From assembly GCA_002721105.1 (NCBI GenBank), contig PBJL01000033.1, positions 208,938-272,937 on the forward strand: DNA of 64,000 bases, written 5' to 3'. This document shows positions 25,649 to 34,350 of the stretch, piece after piece. The stretch's first letter is position 1. The number at the start of each line of letters is the position of its first letter. The stretch comes from Acidiferrobacteraceae bacterium. GTDB lineage: Bacteria; Pseudomonadota; Gammaproteobacteria; Arenicellales; UBA868. The notes under the pieces were generated by a model that saw nothing but the letters and a program-made list of their open reading frames with translations, was not told the origin of the DNA and ran no database searches. Both the position numbers and the translations under genes were made by a program.

Positions 25649-27126
25649 GCTTTATAATTAATCATGTCAAGAAAGGACTCTTTCTAGATTCAGTAATGTT
25701 GATGCAGATATCTCGATCTATATCGAAATTGGCTGGTGTAGAAGAAGCAGCATTAATGATGGCAACTCCCGCGAATCAGGAGATTCTAAGCGATTCAAAT
25801 CTACTAAAGTTAGGAGCTCAAGAGGTCGTGGGTGGGGATCTGATTGTTGCGATTCGAGCCGAAGATGAGAATAGCGCGGTTCAAGCTATAGAGCAGGCGA
25901 TTTCATCCCTTTCAGCGCCTATTGCTTCTGGGGTTAGCCAAGCTATTAAACCCCGGACTTTGCGATCCGCATTGAAAATTAATTCCGAAGCCAATTTAGC
26001 TTTGATTTCAGTGCCAGGTGATTTTGCCTGCGGCGAAGCGAGGAAGGCTTTGAGAGCAGGACTTAATGTAATGATTTTTAGTGACAATATACCGTTAAAA
26101 GATGAGATCGCTATAAAAAAGGAGGCTAGCGCGAAAAGGCTGATTGTCATGGGGCCAGATTGCGGCACAGCATTAATTGGTGGAATTCCGCTAGGCTTTG
26201 GTAATCGGGTCCCAACGGGAGCTATTGGCATAATCGGAGCGTCAGGTACGGGGATTCAGGAGGTCTCGACTCTCATAGCAAACAAGGGAGGAGGGGTATC
26301 ACATGCAATAGGTGTTGGGGGAAGAGATTTGTGTGATGAAGTGGGGGGAATTAGCACATTAACGGCTATTGATTGGTTGGAGTCTGACCAGATGACACGA
26401 CATATAGTGCTTATTTCGAAACCTCCTTCAACTGCGGTCGCAAAAAAAATTATTACACGTTTAGGAGACACTCATAAACCTGCGACAGTATGTTTTTTTG
26501 GCATCCACGATTTTGACATGCCAGCCAATGTTGTTAGTGTCTATACACTTCGAGCTGTTGCTGCTAGTGCTTTAATTTCTTCGGAAGATATTTTTGGTAC
26601 ATTTGGATTATCAAAAAATATGGAATCTGCTGGTAAGTTGATTCGAGGTTTATTTTCAGGAGGCTCTCTAGCTGCTGAAGCTCAGATAATCTTGCTGAAT
26701 CAAGGTTGTAGACTGCAGTCCAATGCCCCGATTCAAGGTGTAGAATCAATAGTTGATGGGTCTCGTACTCATACGTTGCTAGATCTTGGTGCTGATCAAT
26801 ACACTCGTGGTCGTCCTCATCCGATGATTGATCCGGAGGTGCGTCATGAGTTCCTTGTTCAAGCTTTAGGTGATGAGGAGATTGGTGTTATTTTGATTGA
26901 TGTGGTGATTGGATTTGGTGCTAACGAAAATCCTGCTGCCCATGTTGTGCGGGCGCTTCACCAAAGATCAAATAGTAATGCACTCGTTATAGCGTCGGTG
27001 ACTGGAACGGAGAATGATCCACAGGTATTGAGCCACCAAGTTGCTATTCTTCAGTCTGCTGGAGTGCTTGTGGCGCCGAGCAACGCGCATGCAACGGAAG
27101 CAGCTTGGGCTTGTGTCTCAGCTTAA
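25645..27126 (+). CDS. fdrA: FdrA family protein (AllF-like), CoA-ligase/succinyl-CoA synthetase-type
   Basis: A 493-residue FdrA family protein. N-terminal ACT-like segment SISKLAGVEEAALMMATPANQEIL, then a succinyl-CoA synthetase-like CoA-binding/Rossmann part with LISVPGDFACGEARKALRAGLNVMIFSDN, MGPDCGTALIGGIPLGFGN, IGIIGASGTGIQEVSTLI and IGVGGRDL. Also GADQYTRGRPHPMIDPEVR and ILIDVVIGFGANENPA at the C-terminus. E. coli FdrA is about 555 residues; the missing 60 residues correspond to the separate module at 24192-24380. It overlaps the DUF1116 gene by 4 bases, implying translational coupling. Confidence 0.88.
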   Translation: MSFIINHVKKGLFLDSVMLMQISRSISKLAGVEEAALMMATPANQEILSDSNLLKLGAQEVVGGDLIVAIRAEDENSAVQAIEQAISSLSAPIASGVSQAIKPRTLRSALKINSEANLALISVPGDFACGEARKALRAGLNVMIFSDNIPLKDEIAIKKEASAKRLIVMGPDCGTALIGGIPLGFGNRVPTGAIGIIGASGTGIQEVSTLIANKGGGVSHAIGVGGRDLCDEVGGISTLTAIDWLESDQMTRHIVLISKPPSTAVAKKIITRLGDTHKPATVCFFGIHDFDMPANVVSVYTLRAVAASALISSEDIFGTFGLSKNMESAGKLIRGLFSGGSLAAEAQIILLNQGCRLQSNAPIQGVESIVDGSRTHTLLDLGADQYTRGRPHPMIDPEVRHEFLVQALGDEEIGVILIDVVIGFGANENPAAHVVRALHQRSNSNALVIASVTGTENDPQVLSHQVAILQSAGVLVAPSNAHATEAAWACVSA

Positions 27127-27196
27127 TTATGACAAGCTCCATAAGCGTTGTTAATTGCGTGGCATGTGAAGTGAACCTCATTTTCTTCGAGCAATA

Positions 27197-28114
27197 TTGA
27201 GGACTTCTTTTTTATCACAGCAGACTAGCCGAATTAGGGATTGTTCTACAATCTCAATAGGTCGACTTGCTCTTAAGGCTATGAATCTCAGCTTTAGCGG
27301 GAGAGTTTCCAGTAGGTTCCATCGAAGTTTGTACTTAGAGCTTGAGGAAGGGTATTGTTGTTTGGTGTCGGGCCACTTAAGCGCGGGACCTATCAATGTA
27401 GTTACAACGTCAATCGACCAGTTCGATATCATAATGCCTGATACCGATGTTTTTTTTGTAGATGAAGAAGTTTTGATTGGAGACCAACTTCGATTAAACA
27501 CAGGGGGGACTCCGGTGTGGAAGCCAAAGTCAGTCAATTGGTCCGAAACAACGCTAGCGCAAGGTCTTCACAATCTTGATATGTTGTGTTTTGGAAGAAA
27601 TCCAGATCAAGGTTTGTCGGGCCTAGTCTGGCCAAGCGCGTTTTCTACTAAGTTATCACCTGAATTAGAAAAAGCCAAACCTGTGTTTAATAGTTTGATT
27701 GACTGGTTGCGGCAAGGGATGATTCCAAAGTCTTCGTGTTTGCCGCCTAAAGAGATTCTGAATTTATTGGGTCTTGGTCCAGGATTAACGCCATCAGGCG
27801 ATGATTTTCTTGTCGGGTTTTTGGTTGCTCTCTCAATACTTGATCGACAGGACTTAATGGCAGGTATCTGCGAGATAATCCAACCATTAATTAGTGAACT
27901 CACAGGTCCCATCAGTGGGTTGCATATTTTGGCGGCTAAAGATGGAGAGGCGAGCGAGGTCTTGCATCAAGCATTAAACTCAATTTTGGTTGGTGGCTAT
28001 GATGAAATCTCAGAATGCCTCAATGCAGTTTCTCTTGTAGGGCATACGTCTGGATGGGATGCTTTGGCCGGCGCAATCACTGTTTTACGCGAATCAGCTT
28101 TGGTCAAACCTTGA
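27197..28114 (+). CDS. DUF2877 family protein (YlbF/AllH-like)
   Basis: A protein of up to 305 residues in the DUF2877 family, the third member of the fdrA-DUF1116-DUF2877 set. The diagnostic C-terminal half reads LGLGPGLTPSGDDFLVGFLVAL (about residue 197) and ISGLHILAAKDGEASEVL, VSLVGHTSGWDALAGAI. The start is uncertain: TTG 27197 gives the N-terminus expected for the family and no earlier ATG or GTG is in frame after a stop at about 27167, while ATG 27281 is a later option. It ends 11 bases before glpK, with which it converges. Confidence 0.8.
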   Translation: MRTSFLSQQTSRIRDCSTISIGRLALKAMNLSFSGRVSSRFHRSLYLELEEGYCCLVSGHLSAGPINVVTTSIDQFDIIMPDTDVFFVDEEVLIGDQLRLNTGGTPVWKPKSVNWSETTLAQGLHNLDMLCFGRNPDQGLSGLVWPSAFSTKLSPELEKAKPVFNSLIDWLRQGMIPKSSCLPPKEILNLLGLGPGLTPSGDDFLVGFLVALSILDRQDLMAGICEIIQPLISELTGPISGLHILAAKDGEASEVLHQALNSILVGGYDEISECLNAVSLVGHTSGWDALAGAITVLRESALVKP

Positions 28115-28125
28115 CCGTTCTTGCA

Positions 28126-29616
28126 TCATTCAACGCTGAAAGCCTGAGTACTCTTGACGGCGAGAGCCCAATTTTCTAGTAACGCCTGGCGTCTGTTTTG
28201 CGAAATATTAGATTTGAATATCTTATCGCTGCGCCAGAGTTTGTGCAGGTCCTCGAGAGAGCTGATGATACCAGTCTGCAAGCTAGCTAAAAAAGCTACA
28301 CCGAGGCCTGTAGTTTCCATCACTCTGGAACGCTCTACGGTAACACCTGTGACATCGGCAAGAAACTGAAGCATCCAGTCGTTCTTGGACATTCCACCAT
28401 CTACTCGCAGCGTGTTAATAGCTCCCGCGATATCTATTCTCATAGCAGTAATCAAATCTGCACTTTGATATCCAACAGATTCGAGTGCGGCTCGAATCAT
28501 GTCTGCTGGAGTTGTATCTCTGGTTAAGCCATAGATCGCACCGCGAGCGTTGGGATTCCAATGAGGTGCGCCAAGACCCGTAAAACTCGGAACAAACATT
28601 ATTTGGTTGTTAACCGAGTGCCGAGCATATATTTCTGTTTCATCTGCATCCTTAATAAATTGGAGATTGTCGCGCATCCACTGGATAGAAGTGCCAGTAT
28701 TAAAGATAGAACCTTCTATAGCATAGTGGACGTTGCCTCTAATTCTGTAGCTAAGGGTAGTTAGTAATCGATGTTTAGAGCGGAGAATCTTTTTACCGGT
28801 GTTTACCAAAACAAACCCCCCAGTTCCATAGGTACTCTTCACCATACCAGGATTTACGCAAGCTTGACCTACAAGAGCCGCATTTTGATCTCCAGCTACT
28901 CCAAGTATCGGTATTGCCGTGCCAAGCAAATTGGGTATGGAATGTCCATAATCATCAGATGAATCCTTTACGTCTGGTAGTATCAGGTCTGGCACTCTAA
29001 AAATGGCCATTAAGTCAGCATCCCATTTCTGTGTATGTATATTGAATAACGATGTTCTTGATGCATTTGTTGCATCTGTGGCATGGAGCTCACCTCCAGT
29101 CAATCTCCATAGTAAAAAACTGTCAATTGTTCCTGCTGCTAATTCGCCATTTTCTGCTCTTCTTCGAGCACCTTCTACATTGTCTAAGAGCCAACATAGC
29201 TTTGTAGCAGAGAAGTATGGATCAAGTAAGAGCCCGGTTTTATCGTTAACAAGCTCTTCAATATTTTCTGCTCGGAGTTGAGCGCAAATTGGGGCAGTTC
29301 TTCGATCTTGCCATACAATGGCATTAGCTACTGGAATACCTGTTTTTCGATCCCAAAGAACTATCGTTTCTCTTTGATTTGTAATCCCAATCCCAGAAAC
29401 ACTGCTATTACATTTAGCGAGCGCTTCGTGGCAAACTTGAATAGTAGTTTCCCAAATTTCCTCAGGGTTATGTTCAACCCATCCATTTTTTGGATAAATT
29501 TGCTCAATCTCTTTTTGAGCGCTCGATCTAATCACTCCGTTTAGGTCAAATACAATAGCTCTAGAGCTTGTAGTACCCTGGTCAATCGATAAAATTAGAC
29601 TATTTTTTCGAGTCAT
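28126..29616 (-). CDS. glpK: Glycerol kinase
   Basis: Phosphorylates glycerol to glycerol 3-phosphate. 496 residues from ATG 29616, the normal family length; the longer upstream in-frame start adds 31 residues that do not match the family and crosses the divergent promoter region. Motifs: SIDQGTTSSRAIVFD (N-terminal phosphate-binding loop), GWVEHNPEEIW, VAGDQNAALVGQAC, KSTYGTGGFVLVNTG, and MSKNDWMLQFLADVTG. It is transcribed away from the dehydrogenase gene; 110 bases separate the two starts, presumably with shared promoters. Confidence 0.95.
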   Translation of the reverse strand: MTRKNSLILSIDQGTTSSRAIVFDLNGVIRSSAQKEIEQIYPKNGWVEHNPEEIWETTIQVCHEALAKCNSSVSGIGITNQRETIVLWDRKTGIPVANAIVWQDRRTAPICAQLRAENIEELVNDKTGLLLDPYFSATKLCWLLDNVEGARRRAENGELAAGTIDSFLLWRLTGGELHATDATNASRTSLFNIHTQKWDADLMAIFRVPDLILPDVKDSSDDYGHSIPNLLGTAIPILGVAGDQNAALVGQACVNPGMVKSTYGTGGFVLVNTGKKILRSKHRLLTTLSYRIRGNVHYAIEGSIFNTGTSIQWMRDNLQFIKDADETEIYARHSVNNQIMFVPSFTGLGAPHWNPNARGAIYGLTRDTTPADMIRAALESVGYQSADLITAMRIDIAGAINTLRVDGGMSKNDWMLQFLADVTGVTVERSRVMETTGLGVAFLASLQTGIISSLEDLHKLWRSDKIFKSNISQNRRQALLENWALAVKSTQAFSVE

Positions 29617-29726
29617 AGGCTCTAATATAGAGCCTGATAGCTGTTTGTAAAAGAATTTGTCATTATTGGCGTGTATCCTAATAATAGTAATTTCATTAAG
29701 CCATAACATTCTTCCAATTTTAAGAA

Positions 29727-31328
29727 ATGCAATCCAGAGATCTTCAGCTTAAGCAATTGCTAGAAACTGATTTAGATGTGTTGATAATCGGGGGAGGTAT
29801 TAATGGGGCTAGTGTGGCTACCGCAATCAGTAGCAGTGAGTATCGGGTCGCATTAGTCGACAAAACAGATTTTTCCAGTCAAAGTAGCCAGAATTCTTCT
29901 GGCCTCATTTGGGGCGGTATCAAGTATCTCCAGAGTGGAAAAGTTTTCCTAGTGCGTCAGCTTAGCCGGCAAAGAAATGCTTTAATGAGGGCATACCCCT
30001 CTCAAATTAGCGAAACACGATTTCTCCTTCTATTTGATAAAGAAAACTGGATTAAGCGCCGATTCGTGTACTTCGGCACTTGGTTTTATTGGTTGTTGGG
30101 TGGGGGGAGAACAGATAGACCAAGACTTGTCAAAAAGGAAGAAATTAGACAATTGGAGCCGGCTCTTGCAAGAAAAAATGGATTTACCGGTGTAGAGTAC
30201 TCAGACGCAACTCTAGTCGATGGGGATGCGAGATTTGTTTTCAACCTAATCGACAAAGCTACAAGAAACAGCTCCCTTGCCATTAACTATTTGACTGTTA
30301 CAGGCTTGAACTTTACTAGGCATGAAGGTGGCAGCGCGTGGTGTGTGAGTTTGTTTGACGAAATCAATCAGAAAAAAATCACTATAAATACTCGAGTTGT
30401 TGTCAATGCTGCAGGTCCATTCGCGGATAATATCAATCAATTAGCAGGAGTTAACACAAAATACCGACATGTTTTTTCCAAAGGAGTCCATCTGGTAGTG
30501 AAGCGATTTGCAGATCCTGGACGCGTACTTTCATTTTTTTCAAGCGATGGACGACCATTTTTCGTAATTCCAACAGGAGGTGAAAGTAGTATTGGCACTA
30601 CTGATACAAAAGTATGTAACCAGGATACTCACGTTGATGAAATGGATAGAGAATTCATTTTAACCAATTTGAACAAAGTTCTTGCAAAGCCTTTTCAACT
30701 TAGTCTAACGGACATAATTTCAGAAAGATCTGGCGTTCGTCCTTTGGCTGTTTCAAGAAAAAATGAAGAGCTAAAGAATTTCTTTCACCTTTCTAGGCGA
30801 CATTTGATTGAGTCAAGTAAAGATTTTCCTATTATCACGATTTTCGGCGGAAAACTTACGAGTTGTTTGGAGGTAGGTACTGACGTCAGGCGTGAAATAT
30901 CTTCTTTTCTTGATTCCCCAAACATTCTTTTTCAGAACCATTGGCTTGGCGAGCCAGACGCAAAAACTATGAGCGAATTTTTAGATTTAGCAGGAAGTAT
31001 GATGAATCATAAAAATTTGCCTGATGCCTTGTTCAAGCGATTGTGGCGTTACTATGGAGAAGATGCATACAACATCTTAATAAAAATTAATTCGGAGCCT
31101 GATGGCAGTGCGATCATTTTGAAAGAATTTGATATCACGCGTGCTGAACTCGATTTCATTCGAGAAAATCAAATGGTTATGAAGCTTGAGGATTTTATTC
31201 GACGGCGAACACTTTTTGCACTTACTTTTAATAAACAAGAGCTAAGTGATCTCCCAGGAATGTGGCAAGCCTGTGAAATACTCTTTGGTGATTTAGCAGG
31301 TTCGCGTTATGATGAGTACTTTGGTTAA
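29727..31328 (+). CDS. glpD: FAD-dependent glycerol-3-phosphate dehydrogenase-like
   Basis: Oxidises glycerol 3-phosphate to dihydroxyacetone phosphate at the membrane. 533 residues: FAD motif VLIIGGGINGASVATAIS, then NSSGLIWGGIKYLQSG (glycine-rich loop), EPALARKNGFTGVEYSDATLVDGDARFVFNLI, VVVNAAGPFADNIN, and GGKLTSCLEVGTDVRREISSF. The middle and C-terminus are more diverged than in E. coli GlpD, so the family call is firm but substrate is inferred from the divergent glycerol kinase. Confidence 0.85.
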   Translation: MQSRDLQLKQLLETDLDVLIIGGGINGASVATAISSSEYRVALVDKTDFSSQSSQNSSGLIWGGIKYLQSGKVFLVRQLSRQRNALMRAYPSQISETRFLLLFDKENWIKRRFVYFGTWFYWLLGGGRTDRPRLVKKEEIRQLEPALARKNGFTGVEYSDATLVDGDARFVFNLIDKATRNSSLAINYLTVTGLNFTRHEGGSAWCVSLFDEINQKKITINTRVVVNAAGPFADNINQLAGVNTKYRHVFSKGVHLVVKRFADPGRVLSFFSSDGRPFFVIPTGGESSIGTTDTKVCNQDTHVDEMDREFILTNLNKVLAKPFQLSLTDIISERSGVRPLAVSRKNEELKNFFHLSRRHLIESSKDFPIITIFGGKLTSCLEVGTDVRREISSFLDSPNILFQNHWLGEPDAKTMSEFLDLAGSMMNHKNLPDALFKRLWRYYGEDAYNILIKINSEPDGSAIILKEFDITRAELDFIRENQMVMKLEDFIRRRTLFALTFNKQELSDLPGMWQACEILFGDLAGSRYDEYFG

Positions 31329-31350
31329 ATTCGAACCTTATCGTCTCTTC

Positions 31351-32427
31351 TCATTGACCGGCCCGATTAGTTTTAATTTTTCTCGGTGTAAGGCGGGCAA
31401 CACCTAGGTATAACAGCAATACCAGAATTGCACCCCAAAACAATATCCAATCGGGCCAATCAAAGACAGTGCCTAGGATTCCCATAATTACTAATCCGCC
31501 ATGAATTAGAACAAGAAGGGCAAGCGTTAAATGTTTCCCGAATCCTGCATCCAAAAAGAAATGATGTATATGACCTCGATCTGCAATCCAGAGCTTACGA
31601 CCTTTCATGATTCTTTTAGCCATTACGCTTACTTGGTCCAAGAAGGGTAATCCTATAATCCAAGGGACTGCGCTTGGTTTAATAGCGGGTATTCCAAAAT
31701 TCTCAACAGGTGCGCCGCGCTGTGAAAGTTCAATTAAGAAGTATGCGACTATTAACCCAAGAAACATGCTACCAGCATCTCCCATATAAACCTGCCTATC
31801 TCTACCGACAAAAGAAGAATGATTGAATATCAAGAAGGTTGCAACAACTGTGATGAAAAGACTTATGAAAAAAAAGTGTTCTTGTCCAACTCCATTATAG
31901 GTCGATAAGAAAAGCAGTGAACCAAGTGATATTATTGTCACTAATGCAGCGAGACCATCATGTCCATCGATCATATTAAACGCATTAATGATAGCTACAA
32001 TTGCAATTACGGTGAGCCAGGGAGCGAATACATTTAGTCCTTGCGAAATGCCGGTATCGAATATATCACCTATGAAAAAAACTACTTTCTCGTCAAGAAA
32101 AACGAGCAAGGTCGCTATAACCATCTGTGTAACAAATTTGGCCCAAGCGGGGATATCTTGATGATCATCAAGTACTCCGACCACCAATAATGCTCCGACA
32201 CAGAAGAACAAAATGCGGTACGATTCTAGGCCAATTGGAAAAAGCAACATTGATAGTGGAAAAGAAATTCCCATGGCTATACCACCGATCAAAGGCACAG
32301 AGACATCATGGCGTTTTCGATCATTAGGTCTATCGACCAGGCCAACCTTCTTCGCGATGGGTGTTAGAAAGTACAATAGTAATCCACACAGAGCGATGGC
32401 TATAAAATAGGGTAGTATGATTTCCAC
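31351..32427 (-). CDS. wecA: Undecaprenyl-phosphate N-acetylglucosaminyl (or sugar) 1-phosphate transferase, WecA-like
   Basis: Integral membrane enzyme that starts lipid-linked glycan synthesis by transferring a sugar phosphate to undecaprenyl phosphate. 358 residues with about eleven hydrophobic spans. Motifs: PNDRKRHDVSVPLIGGIAMG (conserved DRKRH loop), INAFNMIDGHDGLAAL (the DD/NMIDG motif), MGDAGSMFLGL, and RGHIHHFFLDAGF. It is monocistronic here; a role with the 2.7-5.2 kb surface-sugar genes is possible. Confidence 0.9.
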   Translation of the reverse strand: MEIILPYFIAIALCGLLLYFLTPIAKKVGLVDRPNDRKRHDVSVPLIGGIAMGISFPLSMLLFPIGLESYRILFFCVGALLVVGVLDDHQDIPAWAKFVTQMVIATLLVFLDEKVVFFIGDIFDTGISQGLNVFAPWLTVIAIVAIINAFNMIDGHDGLAALVTIISLGSLLFLSTYNGVGQEHFFFISLFITVVATFLIFNHSSFVGRDRQVYMGDAGSMFLGLIVAYFLIELSQRGAPVENFGIPAIKPSAVPWIIGLPFLDQVSVMAKRIMKGRKLWIADRGHIHHFFLDAGFGKHLTLALLVLIHGGLVIMGILGTVFDWPDWILFWGAILVLLLYLGVARLTPRKIKTNRAGQ

Positions 32428-32497
32428 AGTATATTTATTCCTTATAGCCTAATTATCAAAGCAAATGATAGCAATTGAAAGGGTCGGAGGCCTGTTT

Positions 32498-33187
32498 ATG
32501 TCTTATATATTTCCAGCACCAGCACAGCCAATATTGCCAATCCACGGCTCAAACAATGTTTTTCCCATTCATCGTATCTATTGTATAGGACGTAATTATT
32601 CTGATCATGCGATAGAAATGGGACATGATCCCAAGCGTGAGCAACCATTCTTTTTTCAGAAAAATCCAGACAATGTAGTTCATTCGGGTGCCGATTTTTT
32701 GTATCCTAGTAAAACGTCCGAAGTGCATCATGAGGTAGAGTTAGTTGTCGCATTGGAACGAGGAGGAGTGAATATTGACTCTTTTGATAGCGCCTTGGAT
32801 TTAATATATGGATATGCGATTGGTATAGATATGACCCGACGGGACTTGCAAAGTGAACTCAAAAAAAGCGGAAGGCCTTGGGAAATTAGTAAAGCCTTCG
32901 ATGGTTCCGCACCATGTTCTGATATTTACCCAACCGAAGACATCGGTTATCCAGAAAGAGGTTATATTCGACTCAATAAAAATGGTGTAGTTTGCCAAAA
33001 TGGCGATCTTTCTGAGATGATTTGGAAGGTTCCGGAGATAATAATCTCTTTGTCAGAGTTTTTTTCGTTATCAGCTGGAGATCTTATTTTTACTGGGACG
33101 CCAGCGGGTGTAGGTTCGGTGCGTCAAGGAGACATGCTTTCCGGTGAAATTGAAGGGGTCGGCAGTTTTGATGTGTCGGTGACATAA
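32498..33187 (+). CDS. Fumarylacetoacetate hydrolase family protein (fumarylpyruvate hydrolase-like)
   Basis: A 229-residue FAH-superfamily hydrolase or decarboxylase. IHRIYCIGRNYSDHAIEMGHDPKREQPFFFQKNPDNVV, HHEVELVVAL (metal-binding E-x-E, about residue 70), GYAIGIDMTRRDLQ, GRPWEISKAFDGSAPCS and IFTGTPAGVGSV are all family landmarks and look closest to fumarylpyruvate hydrolases. The start ATG 32498 is chosen because GGAGG lies at 32486-32490; the in-frame ATG 32465 lacks such a site. Its substrate is uncertain; the gene may be independent of its D-glutamate neighbours. Confidence 0.8.
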   Translation: MSYIFPAPAQPILPIHGSNNVFPIHRIYCIGRNYSDHAIEMGHDPKREQPFFFQKNPDNVVHSGADFLYPSKTSEVHHEVELVVALERGGVNIDSFDSALDLIYGYAIGIDMTRRDLQSELKKSGRPWEISKAFDGSAPCSDIYPTEDIGYPERGYIRLNKNGVVCQNGDLSEMIWKVPEIIISLSEFFSLSAGDLIFTGTPAGVGSVRQGDMLSGEIEGVGSFDVSVT

Positions 33188-33318
33188 ATCATAAGCGTTA
33201 AACTCAGGTTATGAAGATGAACTTGTATATGAAGACTTTATGGGGGAGAATTTTCTTAACGATTAGAAGCAACAATTGCTGTGGAATGGTTTTCGTTTAT
33301 AAATGATTGAGATAACTT

Positions 33319-34350
33319 ATGAAGTACGCGTTTAGAAAAATAGAGCTTAAGAAACGATACCCTCTTCAAATAAGCAGAGGACTGATTTCTGGATCAACTA
33401 ATCTTTATGTTTTGATTGATGACGAAGCTTGTGTCGGAATAGGAGAGGCTGCACCTGGATCGGGAGCGGAGACAGCGGAGATTTGCGAGCAACAGTTGCA
33501 AGAATACTTGAAAGATCGAGATATAATTTCAAGCCCTACTGAAGCATGGGGAGATGCGCGTTCATCTGGAGTAGCAATGTGTGCCTGGGCTGCTGTGGAT
33601 ATCGCTATTTGGGATCTACTTGCTCAGCGAAGTAAACAGCCTCTCTTTCAACTTCTAGGATTACCTGAGCCGTCAGTTCCAACATCTATCACTATCGGTA
33701 TTATGAGTCCGGACTTAGTACGCGACCGCATTCCAGAAATACTATATCGTACAAATGCAAAAAATCTAAAAATTAAACTGGGTAATCCTGAGGGAATCGA
33801 GGCGGATAAGGCGATGTATGCTGAGGTTCAGAGAACAATTCAAAATTTTGATGTTTCTCTTCGTGTTGATGCTAATGGTGGGTGGTCTCTTTTCGACGCA
33901 ATTGTCATGATTAAGTGGTTGGCAGATCGACAATGTGAATATGTTGAGCAACCCTTAAAACCAGAAGATGATGATCAATTGCCAAATCTTTACAGGAATA
34001 GGGCATTACCAATCTTCGTTGATGAGTCTTGTAATTTTTCGTCAGATGTTGCAAAACTTTCCGGGTGTGTTGATGGAGTTAATGTGAAATTAATGAAGTG
34101 TGGTGGCATCACCGAAGCGGTGCGGATTGTTGCGACTGCTCGCGCGCATGGGCTTCAAACTATGATCGGTTGTATGGGAGAGTCATCGATTTCAATTGCC
34201 GCTGGGGCGTCAATAGGAGCTTTATTTGACTACATTGATCTAGACGCGCATCTTAATTTAGAACCTGATCCTGCCGATGGTCTGTCATTAATCAATGGTG
34301 TAGTTTCAGTGTCAGGTCGTTTTGGGCATGGAGGGTATTTAATATGTTAA
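33319..34350 (+). CDS. Enolase-superfamily epimerase/racemase, DgcA-like
   Basis: A 343-residue mandelate-racemase/dipeptide-epimerase type enzyme. Catalytic and metal sites: NLKIKLGNP (K-x-K pair), RVDANGGW (first Asp), VEQPL (Glu), FVDESC (Asp) and NVKLMKCGGITEA (second Lys). It overlaps the DUF1611 gene by 7 bases. The DgcA-DgcN pair was reported in a marine D-glutamate catabolic route in which DgcN acetylates D-Glu and DgcA racemises N-acetyl-D-Glu. L-Ala-D/L-Glu epimerase is the alternative. Confidence 0.8.
   Translation: MKYAFRKIELKKRYPLQISRGLISGSTNLYVLIDDEACVGIGEAAPGSGAETAEICEQQLQEYLKDRDIISSPTEAWGDARSSGVAMCAWAAVDIAIWDLLAQRSKQPLFQLLGLPEPSVPTSITIGIMSPDLVRDRIPEILYRTNAKNLKIKLGNPEGIEADKAMYAEVQRTIQNFDVSLRVDANGGWSLFDAIVMIKWLADRQCEYVEQPLKPEDDDQLPNLYRNRALPIFVDESCNFSSDVAKLSGCVDGVNVKLMKCGGITEAVRIVATARAHGLQTMIGCMGESSISIAAGASIGALFDYIDLDAHLNLEPDPADGLSLINGVVSVSGRFGHGGYLIC

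Noticed and set aside
29617..29709. Upstream 31-residue extension of glycerol kinase
   Set aside because: The added residues are not family-like and would occupy the divergent promoter region; MTRKNSLILSIDQGTTS at 29616 fits the family start.
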